Assembly: GCF_003591035.1 (NCBI RefSeq)
Contig: NZ_QYUO01000001.1
Coordinates: forward strand, 682,001 to 746,000
DNA from: Noviherbaspirillum saxi
Lineage (GTDB): Bacteria > Pseudomonadota > Gammaproteobacteria > Burkholderiales > Burkholderiaceae_D
Length of the DNA stretch: 64,000 nt
Direction of reading: 5' to 3'
The position numbers and the translations under genes are program-made. A model generated the notes under the pieces. The model was not told where the DNA came from, ran no database searches, and saw nothing but the letters and a program-made list of their open reading frames with translations. Positions 44,834 through 54,231 of the stretch are shown here, piece by piece (positions within the stretch are counted from its first letter, which is position 1; each line of letters opens with the position of its first letter).

Positions 44834-45151
44834 TTAAGGAAGTGATGGGTCAATAACAATATGAGGATTTCCGCTGGCATCTTTAATCTTTGTTCCGCTT
44901 GCGTCATAAAGATGAACATGCGGTGCAGCAGCCTGTGGGTCATCGTAAGGACGCCCAGTCGTTTTATCAATATGCCCGGAGTCTATCCGTAGCCGTTCTT
45001 TTCCTGTTACAGGATCAAGCCACTTGTCTGATTTGGTAGGGTGCGGCGTTAGTCCCTTAGCATTTGCGTTTGCCCGTATTTGCGAGCGACTTTTTCTTTC
45101 AATATCAGCTAAAACTATCGAAGGACTAATACCTTTACACGAGCATGCTGT
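44834..45151 (-). other. Variable C-terminal toxin tip of the Rhs protein
   Basis: This segment encodes the 105 residues after the core motif WIDPLGL, beginning TACSCKGISPS. It is visibly richer in A and T than the GC-rich core, and is the classic boundary of a horizontally exchanged tip. It contains a KSDKWLDPVTGKERLRID stretch and a His-rich GHIDKTTGRPYDDPQ and APHVHLYD region that could be catalytic. It may belong to one of the polymorphic toxin tip families (toxin type 24 is a possibility from memory), but I did not verify this. Confidence 0.75.
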
Positions 45152-48100
45152 TAACCCCAGCGGATCGATCCACGCTATGGGATTTGGCGCATATTGATAC
45201 AGGTTATAGCCGCCCTGCAGCCCGATCGGATCCTGGCTGATGAACCGTCCTATATCCGGATCGTAGTACCGGAAGCGGTTGTAATGCAATCCGGTTTCAC
45301 TATCGCAGTATTGCCCCTGGAAACGGATCGGCTGCACCTCGGCAAACGTGTCGGCGCCGGGCGTGCTGCTCGCGTCGGGTTCAGGTTCCAAGGTTACGGC
45401 CAGCGTATTGCCCCATGCCCGGTAGGTCGCTGCCCACACCAGCTTGCCGTCGTCGGCAGTCAGTTCGCGCGGCGTGCCCAGATGATCGACATGCAGATGC
45501 CGGATGCGCTGTGCCTGGCGACGGCTCCCTGTGGCTTGCCCGACCTGCGGGGCGCTGTTCTGCACCTGCGCCAAGGGCACGAACGACTCCGGCTCATACA
45601 CATGGGTGCGCATGTGACTGCCCCTCGTCTCGCACAGCAAGCGGTTGCCATCCCAGAGGAACCGTGTGGTGCCGAACGCATCGCGCTTGAACAGGCGCCG
45701 CCCGAACGGATCATAGCCATAGCGTACCGTTTGCACTGCCGGCTGGTCTTCCTGCGCAGGGCGGGTGACGTTCGCTTCGACCAGTTGATGCTCGGCATTC
45801 CAGCGCAGCGTCATCTGCATATGGCGGCCGATCTTCTTGTCGATCAGGTTGCCATGCGTATCGTATGCAAACCGCTTGTCTTCATGCACGGTGACCCGGT
45901 TGTTGACGATGCGCCCGGCGCTGCCGGTGGCGTGCTGCGCATCGAGCAGGTTGTGCGCCGGATCGAACGCAAAGACTTCCGCCAGGGTCGGCTGCGTGGC
46001 TTGCAGCAGGCGGCCGATGGCGTCGTACTGGTAGCGGGTAAGCCCGCTGCGGCGGTCCTCCAGCGTGGCCAGGTTGCCGGCACGGTCATAGCCGTAATGG
46101 CGGCTGAGGAGGCCGTCTTCTCCCTTGCTGGCCTGCTGGGCGGTCAGCCGTCCCGCCGGGTCATACTGGAACCGGCTGGCCATCGCCCCCTGGGTGCGGC
46201 CGATCACCCGATGCAGCGCATCGCGCTCCAGATCGGTGACCACCTCGCCGTCCAGGCTGATCTGGTGCAGATGCCCGCTGCCGTAATACAACTGCTGCAT
46301 CACCCTGCCATCGGGCAAGGTGGTCTGGAGCCGGTTGCCCAGCGCATCGTAGGCATGGGTGAGCGTGGTGGCGCGGCCTTCGGCGGTGGTGGTCTCGGCC
46401 ACCAGTTGCCCGATCGCGTCATACTGCAGCTGCACATGGGCGTGCTGGTTTCTGGCTTGCACCAGCCGGCCCAGCTTGTCATACGCATACACGCTGCGCA
46501 ATTGCTCGGCCTGGGCGGCCCCGGTCAGGTGCGAGACGATCTTTTCGATCAGCCGGCCACCGCCATCGCGGCGGTAGGTGGTTTCGATCGCTGCGCTCTG
46601 TGCCGTCGCCAGCGGCGCCAGGTTGGGCAGCGTGCCCAATTCTTCCCTGGCCACCGGCAAGCCGGAGGCATCATAGCGGTAGCGCGTGACCCGTGCATCC
46701 ACCCTGATTTCCTGCACCAGCCGGTCCGCCGCATCGTAGGCAAAGGCATGCACCGCCCCATTCTCGTTGACCAGTTGCACCAGTCGCCGGGCGGCGTCGT
46801 AGCGGTATTGCAACACCTGCCCGAGCGCATCGGTACGGGTCAGCGGCTTGCCATCGACATCGCGCGCATAGACGGTGCGCTGACCGGCGCCATCGACATG
46901 GGCGATGAGCCGGCCCAGCGCATCGTAGTCCAGTTGTTCTTCGCGGCCATCCGGCGCAACGATCGCCGTCAGCCGGCCAAGTTGATCATGGCGATAGCGG
47001 GTGACGTGTCCCAGCGCATCCCGGAGCGCGATCAGCCGGCCCTCGTCATCGTAGTCAAAGCGGGTGGTGTGCTGCGCGCAATCGGTATGGCTGCGTACCT
47101 GACCGCTGCTGTCATACGCGAAGGTGCGGGTCTTGCCGTGCGCATCGATGATGGCCAGCGGCAAGCCGCGCCCATCATGGCGGTAGTGCGTGCGCTGGCC
47201 CAGCGCATCGGTGACCGAAGCCAGGTTGCCGCAGGCATCGTAGCGGTAGGCGGTGATGCCGCCTTCGGCATCGGTCACCAGCGCCGGCTGGCTGGTGCGG
47301 CCGTCGTACACGATGCGGGTGATGCCGCCCTCGGGCGCTTCGATGCGGATCAGCAGGCTGCGGCTGTCGTAGCGATAGCGGGTGGTGCGCCCGGCCGCAT
47401 CGGTGGCTGCCAGCACATTGCCATAGTCGTCGAGCAACTGCTCGGTACGCTGCCCCAGCGCATCGGTAGCGCCGGTATAACGCTGCGCGCGGTCAAAGCG
47501 GTACGTATGGCGGCGCCCGAGCCGGTCGGTGACCACCGTTTCATGCGGCCGATAGTCGAACGACCAGGATTGGCCGCTATTGGTCCAGTGCCGGAGCACG
47601 CGGCCGGCGGGGCGGTAGTCATCGTACGTGTATTCGGCGATCAACCCGCCGGGCTGGCTGTGGCGGATCAGGAGATGGTTGCGGTAGCCGAATTCACGCA
47701 CCGTCTGGCCCAGCCGGTTGCGGACCCGGATCAAGTCGCCGGCGGCATCGTAGTCATAGTGCACCAGCGGCACGGCGCTAGGCGGCACCGGCGCCTCGGG
47801 GGTGTCGCGCAACAGCGAGACCGTGCGCAGGCGTGGCCCGCTAAAGTCCAGCACATAGGTGCGGCCGGCGCTGTCGAACAGGCGGGTCGGTTGCCGGCAT
47901 TCATCGTAGAGAATGCGGGTGGTGTTGCCGTTGCGGTCGGTGATGTCGGTCAGGTGGGCCATCCCGGCATGCGGGTCCGCCAGCGCGAAGGTGCTGTGGG
48001 TCTGGTCGCGGTCGATCAGCGCAAAGCACAAGGCAGACAGCCGCACCAGCGTGACTTGCTCGTAGGGAGAATACAGGCGCTGGCCGATCTGGGGCAGGCT

Positions 48101-49324
48101 GAAGCTGACTTCCCGCTGTTGCGGATCGAGCACGACGACGTGATCGGCGCTTACCTGCAGCGCCAGCGAGATCGGCAGGCTCCAGCCCTGGCCGAGCCAG
48201 CCGGTGCGGGGATTGTCGGAACTGTAGCTGCGCTGCCAGAGCAGGGGCAGGGGCGCGGGCAAGGCGAAATCGCGCTCGAGCTCGCCGGTGAGCAGCTTGT
48301 TGCCGAAGATCGGGTTGACTGGATGGCCGACGGTCACGCACTGCTTGCAGGATTTGCCGCGGCCCTCGCTGGTCTTGCCGGCCGGGGCGGGCGCGGCAGC
48401 GGGGTCAGAATCGGGTGCCGGTGCGGCAGGCTTGGAACGTACCGGAGGACGCTCGGCCGCCGAAGCGCCGGGTTGCAAGACCGGGCTCTTGTGCAGCGCC
48501 GCTTCATTGGCGGCCACCCATTGGGCAAACCGCGGCCCCAGCTTGCTGCCGGCCAGTTCCTTGTAGAGCGCGCTCCTGATTGCCTGGCTGCGCATGAGCG
48601 CCGTTGTCACGCCCGACAGGACCGCTACGAGCAGCGCTACCTGGCCGTGCGCGAACGCGTCGGCTGCGCGCGCCATGTCGGCGACGTAACGGCCGGTATC
48701 GGTGTCCTTGAAATTGGCTGCATTCCAGGACAGCGCAAATCCGCGGGCAAAATGCTGCGCCAAGTCGACGATGCCCTTGAGCAGTTCCTGGGCCAGACTA
48801 ACTAACCCGATCAGCAGCATGGCCTTCGACCCGAGGGCCGCACCGGCCTGGGCGCCGGCGATGGCACCGGGAATGGCGCCAATACCGCCGGCCAGCGAAC
48901 CGGCAGCGGCGCCGGCCACACCGCCCAGCACCGCACCTCCGCCCACAAACAGCGCCACTTCCTCGGCTACATCGCGCACGATGTTCAGCACTGTCTGGCC
49001 AATACCTGTCCAGTCGAAGCCTGGCAGCGCGGCGCGGATCAGGGAGGTGGCGCGCGGTGCACCCTGGGCAAAGGCAATTCCGACGCAGTAGCCGTTACGT
49101 ACGGCAGGCAAGGTGGTGACTTCCCGCGCCAGCACCTCATAACTTGCGCTGATTTGATGGGTATGAAAGCGTATGCGCTGCTGGATATCTGTCTTGAGTT
49201 CGATGCCGGCCGCATGGTAGGCCCGTTCGAATTGCTGCAACACATAGGCAGGGGAGGTGTGACCGGGAGAAGGCGGGACGGGCGGCATGAAAAGCGGAAG
49301 CGGCGAAGCGGCCGGTGTTGTCAA
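44834..49324 (-). CDS. Rhs family polymorphic toxin
   Basis: This 1496-aa Rhs protein has four parts. The N-terminal region (1-330) has an Ala/Gly-rich hydrophobic stretch at about 125-185 and no PAAR domain that I can see. A DUF6531-type entry follows (GNKLLTGELERDFALPAPLPL near 337). Dozens of YD/RHS repeats form the cocoon. The core ends with RYYDPDIGRFISQDPIGL and PIAWIDPLGL. The last 105 residues are the variable tip, ending HIVIDPSLP. Initiation is TTG at 49324 or ATG at 49288; an in-frame stop precedes the TTG. Rhs proteins deliver tips into rival cells, often through T6SS, but no VgrG or T6SS gene is in this window. Confidence 0.93.
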   Translation of the reverse strand: MTTPAASPLPLFMPPVPPSPGHTSPAYVLQQFERAYHAAGIELKTDIQQRIRFHTHQISASYEVLAREVTTLPAVRNGYCVGIAFAQGAPRATSLIRAALPGFDWTGIGQTVLNIVRDVAEEVALFVGGGAVLGGVAGAAAGSLAGGIGAIPGAIAGAQAGAALGSKAMLLIGLVSLAQELLKGIVDLAQHFARGFALSWNAANFKDTDTGRYVADMARAADAFAHGQVALLVAVLSGVTTALMRSQAIRSALYKELAGSKLGPRFAQWVAANEAALHKSPVLQPGASAAERPPVRSKPAAPAPDSDPAAAPAPAGKTSEGRGKSCKQCVTVGHPVNPIFGNKLLTGELERDFALPAPLPLLWQRSYSSDNPRTGWLGQGWSLPISLALQVSADHVVVLDPQQREVSFSLPQIGQRLYSPYEQVTLVRLSALCFALIDRDQTHSTFALADPHAGMAHLTDITDRNGNTTRILYDECRQPTRLFDSAGRTYVLDFSGPRLRTVSLLRDTPEAPVPPSAVPLVHYDYDAAGDLIRVRNRLGQTVREFGYRNHLLIRHSQPGGLIAEYTYDDYRPAGRVLRHWTNSGQSWSFDYRPHETVVTDRLGRRHTYRFDRAQRYTGATDALGQRTEQLLDDYGNVLAATDAAGRTTRYRYDSRSLLIRIEAPEGGITRIVYDGRTSQPALVTDAEGGITAYRYDACGNLASVTDALGQRTHYRHDGRGLPLAIIDAHGKTRTFAYDSSGQVRSHTDCAQHTTRFDYDDEGRLIALRDALGHVTRYRHDQLGRLTAIVAPDGREEQLDYDALGRLIAHVDGAGQRTVYARDVDGKPLTRTDALGQVLQYRYDAARRLVQLVNENGAVHAFAYDAADRLVQEIRVDARVTRYRYDASGLPVAREELGTLPNLAPLATAQSAAIETTYRRDGGGRLIEKIVSHLTGAAQAEQLRSVYAYDKLGRLVQARNQHAHVQLQYDAIGQLVAETTTAEGRATTLTHAYDALGNRLQTTLPDGRVMQQLYYGSGHLHQISLDGEVVTDLERDALHRVIGRTQGAMASRFQYDPAGRLTAQQASKGEDGLLSRHYGYDRAGNLATLEDRRSGLTRYQYDAIGRLLQATQPTLAEVFAFDPAHNLLDAQHATGSAGRIVNNRVTVHEDKRFAYDTHGNLIDKKIGRHMQMTLRWNAEHQLVEANVTRPAQEDQPAVQTVRYGYDPFGRRLFKRDAFGTTRFLWDGNRLLCETRGSHMRTHVYEPESFVPLAQVQNSAPQVGQATGSRRQAQRIRHLHVDHLGTPRELTADDGKLVWAATYRAWGNTLAVTLEPEPDASSTPGADTFAEVQPIRFQGQYCDSETGLHYNRFRYYDPDIGRFISQDPIGLQGGYNLYQYAPNPIAWIDPLGLTACSCKGISPSIVLADIERKSRSQIRANANAKGLTPHPTKSDKWLDPVTGKERLRIDSGHIDKTTGRPYDDPQAAAPHVHLYDASGTKIKDASGNPHIVIDPSLP

Positions 49325-49489
49325 AAAAGAATGTTAACAATACATCAACATTTTGACGCCACGCAAGTACCTTTTGACTGTCCCGGAACGGCACATGTAC
49401 ATGCTCTTTTATGTGCAGGTCGAAAGTATCTGCGTCCGGCAAGGCACGCCCCACCGAATAACGCAGGCGATAACGATTGATCGGACGAT

Positions 49490-50170
49490 TTAATGCCGAT
49501 GTAGCAACCGCGCCCACCATCCTTTGCGCGGCATGATATGTTCCGTCGGGATCGGCGTATCGACCTCGGCAGATTTCTGGACGTATATCGGTGGCGGCGA
49601 CACGGGTTCCGCTGGTGGGGGCGGACCATCGGATTCGGACGACGACTGTGCCGGCGTGGGGGGTGGCGCTGCGTCCTGCATTTGCCGCGGAGGTCGCGAC
49701 GGTTCGACCTCGGGCGGCTTTTCGGTTGATTTGAAATCAGGAGACGCACCGGATGGGGTTTGCTGTGCGGGAGTCAGCGACTCGACCTGCTTGTCGTACT
49801 CCAGAAACAATACCTTGCTTTCCAGTACCTTGATGACGCTGTCCTTGTCTGCCAGTCGGGCACGCAACTCACTGGTCACCTGGTCTTTCACCTTGCGCAG
49901 CTCCGCTTCCAGCGTGAGAGCGCGCTCGAGCGAGCGGTTTCTTTCTTCCAGAATGGTAATTCTCATCTTGTCATGGTCCGGTGCAAAGCCATGCTCGGGA
50001 TCGTTGGCATGCAGTCGTCCGTAGGTTCGCAGCAACTCGGATGTCTCGATTTGCGTCTCGCCTTCTGGGGTCACCGTCTTGGAAAGACGACCGCGTTCAA
50101 TATCGCGATACAGGGTTGATCGGTTTCTGCGAACAAGTTTCGCAGCCTCGGTGATGGAAACGAATGCCAT
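49490..50170 (-). CDS. Plasmid-type HTH/coiled-coil protein (entry-exclusion/KfrA-like)
   Basis: This 226-aa protein has a MerR-like HTH at the start (MAFVSITEAAKLVRRNRSTLYRDIERGRLS), a TGETQI..SELLR.YG segment, and a coiled coil at about 65-125. A long Pro/Ser/Glu-rich linker follows, and the chain ends RKGWWARLLHRH. The same layout, including a WW-containing basic C-terminus, is known from plasmid mobilisation regions (Exc1-like entry exclusion or KfrA-like proteins). It is 165 bp upstream of rhs on the same strand. Role on a chromosome is unknown. Confidence 0.7.
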   Translation of the reverse strand: MAFVSITEAAKLVRRNRSTLYRDIERGRLSKTVTPEGETQIETSELLRTYGRLHANDPEHGFAPDHDKMRITILEERNRSLERALTLEAELRKVKDQVTSELRARLADKDSVIKVLESKVLFLEYDKQVESLTPAQQTPSGASPDFKSTEKPPEVEPSRPPRQMQDAAPPPTPAQSSSESDGPPPPAEPVSPPPIYVQKSAEVDTPIPTEHIMPRKGWWARLLHRH

Positions 50171-50360
50171 ATTCCGGAAGCGTTTTAGTTGTGAGTATCA
50201 AAACTCCTTCAATGAGGAGACCAGGATGGCGTCAATATCGCGGGCAGGAGAGTGCGCCGTCGGTGCAAGCCGCCGTGTATGACTTGACCGTCCAATCACG
50301 AAAAGATTCTGTCGCGGCGCACAAAAGTCATCGCTTTTGAATTACGGCAAGTTCGACAAA

Positions 50361-50400
50361 TAAAAAATGCCCGATCGCATGAAGTCGATCAGGCACTTTT
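50361..50400 (-). terminator. Rho-independent terminator after the TPP-dependent enzyme gene
   Basis: On the minus strand a 10-bp stem (CGATCAGGCA region at 50386-50395 with TGCCCGATCG at 50368-50377, one wobble) is followed by TTTTTT (50367-50362). It lies 18 bp after the gene's stop. Confidence 0.85.
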
Positions 50401-50417
50401 TCCAAGAAGAAAGATTG

Positions 50418-52124
50418 TCAGGACTTGTTCTTGAGAGCCGTATCTCGAATCGTCTGCAAGGTCGCGTTCGGCGTGATGAGGTCGGCGTCGTATCGCAGTT
50501 CGATCAAGGCCGGCATGCCGGTGGTTTGCATATGGACGCGGGCGCGTCCAAGCGCAGCGGCAAACCCGTCTGTCGTATCGACTGCTTCGCCGAATGCGCC
50601 ATACGCACGTGCAAGCACGGCGAAATCCGGATTGTGCAAGGTGGTGCCCGATACCCGTGCCGGGAATTCGCGCTCCTGATGCATGCGTATCGTGCCAAAG
50701 GTCCCGTTGTTAAAGACGATAAACAGGACTGCGGCGCGATACTGCACCGCAGTCGCCAGCTCCTGTCCATTCATCAGGAAGTCGCCGTCGCCGGCGAAGT
50801 TGACCACGCTGCGCTGCCTGCCCGCATGCTGTTCGACGATGCTCGCGGCGACAGCCGACGGCGCGCCATATCCCATGGCACCGGACGTCGGCGCAAGCTG
50901 GGTGCGAAAGCCGCCATAGTTCCAGAACCGGTGCGCCCACGTGGCGAAGTTGCCTGCGCCATTGGTGATGATGGTATCGGCCGGCAGGGCGCCTTGCAGC
51001 GTCTGCACGACTTGCCAGAGATTCAGTGTGGCTTGCTTGTCCTTGAAGATCGGCGGCTCTTCCTGCCAGGTCTTGAGTTCGTTGCGTGCTTCTTCGACCG
51101 TGTGACGCCAGGCGCTTGCATCGATCGGTTGCATCTCTGCGAGCGCCGCGGCAATCTGCTGCATGCCGCTGTTGATCATCAGGTCCGCCTGATACACGCG
51201 CCCAAGTTCATCCGCGCCGCTATGGACATGGACCAGCCCTTGGCGTGGGCAGGGCGCTTCGAGCAAGGTATAGCCGCCGGTCGTCATTTCACCCAGCCTG
51301 GGGCCGATGGCGATTACCAGATCCGAGGACTTGATGCGCGCGGCGAGCTTGGGATTGATGCCGATGCCGACGTCGCCGACGTAATGTGCATGCCGGTTGT
51401 CGAGCAGGTCCTGAAAACGGAATGCGCAGGCAACCGGCAAGGCATTGGCTTCGGCAAAGCGGCGCATGTTGTCGCAGGCGTTCACGTCCCAGCCCGTGCC
51501 GCCGAGGATGACAACCGGACGCTGTGCGCGCGCAAGCATATCGCGCAGCTGCGCTATCTGCCCGGCTGACGGAGCTGCCTGCACCGGCCTGTACCTGCGC
51601 ACATCCGCGACATCGGCGCGAGCACTCAACACATCTTCCGGCAGCGCCAGCACGACCGGCCCGGGACGGCCGCTGGTGGCGACCTGAAAGGCGCGCGCCA
51701 CATATTCAGGAATGCGTTCGGCGCGATCAATCTGTGCTACCCATTTGGTCATCGTGCCAAACATGCGGCGGTAATCGATTTCCTGAAATGCCTCGCGCTC
51801 GACGAAGTCATTACCGACTTGGCCGATGAACAGGATCATCGGAGTCGAATCCTGGTGTGCGGTATGCACGCCGATCGACGCATTGGTTGCACCGGGGCCG
51901 CGTGTAACGAAGCAGAGGCCGGGGCGCCCGGTCAGTTTGCCGTAGGCCTCGGCCATGAACGCCGCGCCACCTTCCTGGCGATTGATGATGAAGCGAATCG
52001 ACGAGTCGTGCAGCGCATCTAGCACCGCCAGATAACTTTCACCAGGCACGCCGAACGCGATATCGGCGCCATGGGTTTGCAATGCATCGACCAATATCTG
52101 GCCGCCGGTGCGGGAAGTTGGCAT
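50418..52124 (-). CDS. Thiamine-pyrophosphate-dependent enzyme (acetolactate synthase-like)
   Basis: This 568-aa protein has the three-domain layout of the acetolactate synthase/benzoylformate decarboxylase family. The PYR domain has the catalytic glutamate in INRQEGGAAFMAEAYG (about 46-62). A central domain lies at about 190-330. The C-terminal PP domain has the TPP/Mg motif GDGDFLMNGQELATAVQY followed by FIVFNN. No small ilvN-like subunit is adjacent, so it is probably not the anabolic enzyme and its substrate is unknown. It is divergent from rnpB across about 170 bp. Confidence 0.9.
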   Translation of the reverse strand: MPTSRTGGQILVDALQTHGADIAFGVPGESYLAVLDALHDSSIRFIINRQEGGAAFMAEAYGKLTGRPGLCFVTRGPGATNASIGVHTAHQDSTPMILFIGQVGNDFVEREAFQEIDYRRMFGTMTKWVAQIDRAERIPEYVARAFQVATSGRPGPVVLALPEDVLSARADVADVRRYRPVQAAPSAGQIAQLRDMLARAQRPVVILGGTGWDVNACDNMRRFAEANALPVACAFRFQDLLDNRHAHYVGDVGIGINPKLAARIKSSDLVIAIGPRLGEMTTGGYTLLEAPCPRQGLVHVHSGADELGRVYQADLMINSGMQQIAAALAEMQPIDASAWRHTVEEARNELKTWQEEPPIFKDKQATLNLWQVVQTLQGALPADTIITNGAGNFATWAHRFWNYGGFRTQLAPTSGAMGYGAPSAVAASIVEQHAGRQRSVVNFAGDGDFLMNGQELATAVQYRAAVLFIVFNNGTFGTIRMHQEREFPARVSGTTLHNPDFAVLARAYGAFGEAVDTTDGFAAALGRARVHMQTTGMPALIELRYDADLITPNATLQTIRDTALKNKS

Positions 52125-52283
52125 AGTCGTGGGCGTTGTGAGTCAAGGCTTCAGCAATATAGCGCAAGCAGGCGATTCGTGCGGATGTGGTCACCATGCA
52201 TTCATGCTGCGCCGCAAACTTGCGCGCACACCGGGTACGTGGGACACGGTGCCGAATCTTCCGCCCTGGTTGCGCGCCTGCGT

Positions 52284-52289
52284 TACAAT
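52284..52289 (+). promoter_or_regulatory. -10 element of rnpB
   Basis: TACAAT lies 7 bp before the expected 5' end of RNase P RNA. The -35 region at the expected spacing is poorly matched. Confidence 0.5.
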
Positions 52290-52296
52290 GCCGCGT

Positions 52297-52616
52297 GAAG
52301 TAAGCCAGACAGCCGCTGGCCATCGCAAGATGGCGGGAGGAAGGTCCGGACTCCATAGAGCAGGGTGACGGCTAACGACCGTCCGCCGTGAGGCGCGGAA
52401 TAGGGCCACAGAGACGAGCGTATTAAGTTACGGTGAAACGCGGTAACCTCCACCCGGAGCAATTTCAAATAGGCACGCATTGATGCTGCTCGCGGAGCGT
52501 GCGGGTAGAAAGCTTGAGCCGTGGAGCAATTCACGGCCTAGAGGAATGGCTGTCATAGCGCGCGGGGGCAACTCTTCGCGCCGTAACAGAATCCGGCCTA
52601 TCGGCTTGCTTCACTT
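52297..52616 (+). ncRNA. rnpB: RNase P RNA, bacterial class A
   Basis: The conserved RNase P RNA elements occur in order: a 5' P1 strand GAAGTAAGCC, then CAGACAGCCGCTG, the highly conserved GAGGAAGGTCCGGACTCCA and ACAG-type GGGTGACGGC region. Next is GGGTAGAAAGCTTGAGCC, then AGAGGAATGGCTGTCA, and finally a 3' P1 strand GGCTTGCTTC that pairs with the 5' end. The RNA is the catalytic subunit that matures tRNA 5' ends. The boundaries are set by P1 pairing and are accurate to a few bases. Confidence 0.95.
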
Positions 52617-52941
52617 TATTCGATATCGATGCGTCAAATGTATGCAAATTTGCGATTGAATTGTGTGCAATATGTTGTGCGAATCACAGTAAAAGAATGC
52701 GCACACTTTGCAACTTGAGCAATCTCAACGCAATTGGACGCGAGCTTCTATACAGTAAGCCTCTTGATAGAGCCCGTTGGCCGTGGGATGGATAACAGAG
52801 AATAGTGGAGGATTGCAGATTCGGACGTACCTTCGAATTAGCGGCCGCTAACCCAGTATCACCACAGGACAACCGGAATTGCTTTCCCGCTTCCGAACTT
52901 CATCCCACGACCAACGGGCTTTTCTTACAAGGAGTGCGATC
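52617..52941. other. Intergenic region between rnpB and the PHB-depolymerase-like gene
   Basis: This gap of about 325 bp holds no gene that I can support. It is AT-richer than the flanking genes in its first half. An AAGGAG ribosome-binding site lies at its right end. No clear promoter, terminator or repeat was found. Confidence 0.4.
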
Positions 52942-54231
52942 ATGCATCTCCTTCGTCTGCTTATTTCGTTCACCTGTTCTCTAATACGACATCAGGCACT
53001 CGGCGCGGTTCTGCTGAGTGCTGTCATCGCATGCCTGTCCGGTACGGCGTGTGCTGCTCCGGTTTCCTTACCAGGCCTTCATGTCGACAACACGCAAACC
53101 TCGGTGTCGGGTTTGTCGTCAGGCGGCTTCATGGCGGTGCAATTCAGCGTTGCCTATTCATCGAGTATTGTAGGTGCGGGCATCATCGCCGGAGGGCCCT
53201 ACTATTGCGCACAGGGCGAAGTTGATATCGCAACGACGCGCTGCAGCTGCACCGGCATTCCCTTTTTCTCAACGTGCGAAGTAGGTCCTGGTTCCACCAA
53301 TGTCGACCGTCTGGCGACAATCACCAAAAGTGCCGCCGCCGAAGGCAAGATCGATGCGGTGTCAGGCATGCGTGCCCAACGCCTGTGGCTGTTTTCCGGT
53401 GGGCGCGACAGCGTCGTGCCGCCGCCGGTCATGCAGGATCTGCAGGCCTATTACCATCGCTTCGTTCCCGCAGCACAGGTCCGGCTCGTCCAGGACGCGC
53501 GCGCTGAACACACATTTCCGACTGAAAGCTTCGGCAACGACTGCGGGGAGCTTGGCAGTCCCTATCTGAGCAAATGCGGCATTGATACGGCCGGCGAATT
53601 GCTGAAGTGGATTTACGGTCCACTCAATCCACGCAGCAACAGTCCTGGCGGAAGGATCATTGAATTCGATCAGGCGGAATTCGTGGACAGCGGACGTGCA
53701 TCGGATGTCGGCCTGGCCGACTCCGGCTTCGCCTATGTGCCCGCTGCTTGCGACAACCGCCCGGGCACGCGCTGCCGCCTGCACGTCGCCTTCCATGGGT
53801 GCCGGCAGAATGCCTCTACCGTGGGCGACGACTTCGTGCGCCATGCCGGCTATAACGAATGGGCGGACGCCAACCGGATGGTGATTCTGTATCCGCAGAC
53901 GACATCCCGGTTTTTGCGCAATCCGAATGCCTGCTGGGACTGGTTCAACTTCGGCCGCAATGACCCGGATTACGCCAACCGGAATGGACGGCAGATGCGA
54001 GCCGTCAAGGCGATGGTCGAGCGGCTGATGGTACAGCGCACGCCGCTGCCGGTGCGTACCTGCTTTACCGCAACCAATGCCGAGCATGTGCGTGCCGGTC
54101 GGGCATACGATCGTTTCCTTCTGGCTTTTGCCTATGGCTCGAATCAGCTGCTTGGTTTCGATAACAGTTTTACCACAAGCTCCCTGCAGCAAACCGGTCC
54201 GACGACTTATGTGATCGCTGCTTGTCCCTGA
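52942..54231 (+). CDS. Secreted PHB-depolymerase-type esterase (type 2 domain order)
   Basis: This 429-aa protein has an N-terminal signal peptide (about 1-40, ending ...TACAA before PVSLPG). The lipase box GLSSGG lies near residue 65, and the Asp (GGRDSVVPP) and His (AEHTFP) of the triad follow. The oxyanion motif AFHGCRQN comes near residue 290, after the triad, which is the type 2 depolymerase order. The C-terminal part (about 370-429) could bind polymer. It should hydrolyse poly(3-hydroxybutyrate) or oligomers outside the cell. The ATG at 52942 has an AAGGAG site; a frame from 52879 adds an unlikely extension. Confidence 0.88.
   Translation: MHLLRLLISFTCSLIRHQALGAVLLSAVIACLSGTACAAPVSLPGLHVDNTQTSVSGLSSGGFMAVQFSVAYSSSIVGAGIIAGGPYYCAQGEVDIATTRCSCTGIPFFSTCEVGPGSTNVDRLATITKSAAAEGKIDAVSGMRAQRLWLFSGGRDSVVPPPVMQDLQAYYHRFVPAAQVRLVQDARAEHTFPTESFGNDCGELGSPYLSKCGIDTAGELLKWIYGPLNPRSNSPGGRIIEFDQAEFVDSGRASDVGLADSGFAYVPAACDNRPGTRCRLHVAFHGCRQNASTVGDDFVRHAGYNEWADANRMVILYPQTTSRFLRNPNACWDWFNFGRNDPDYANRNGRQMRAVKAMVERLMVQRTPLPVRTCFTATNAEHVRAGRAYDRFLLAFAYGSNQLLGFDNSFTTSSLQQTGPTTYVIAACP

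Noticed and set aside
45194..48805. 1203-codon open frame antisense to rhs
   Set aside because: It lies wholly inside the rhs gene and comes from the GC-rich, periodic YD repeats read backwards. It has no domain, and the long Ala/Gly/Arg/Gln-rich composition is typical of antisense frames.
52684..52872. 62-aa minus-strand frame in the gap after rnpB
   Set aside because: No domain, no convincing ribosome-binding site and no conserved context; not distinguishable from chance.
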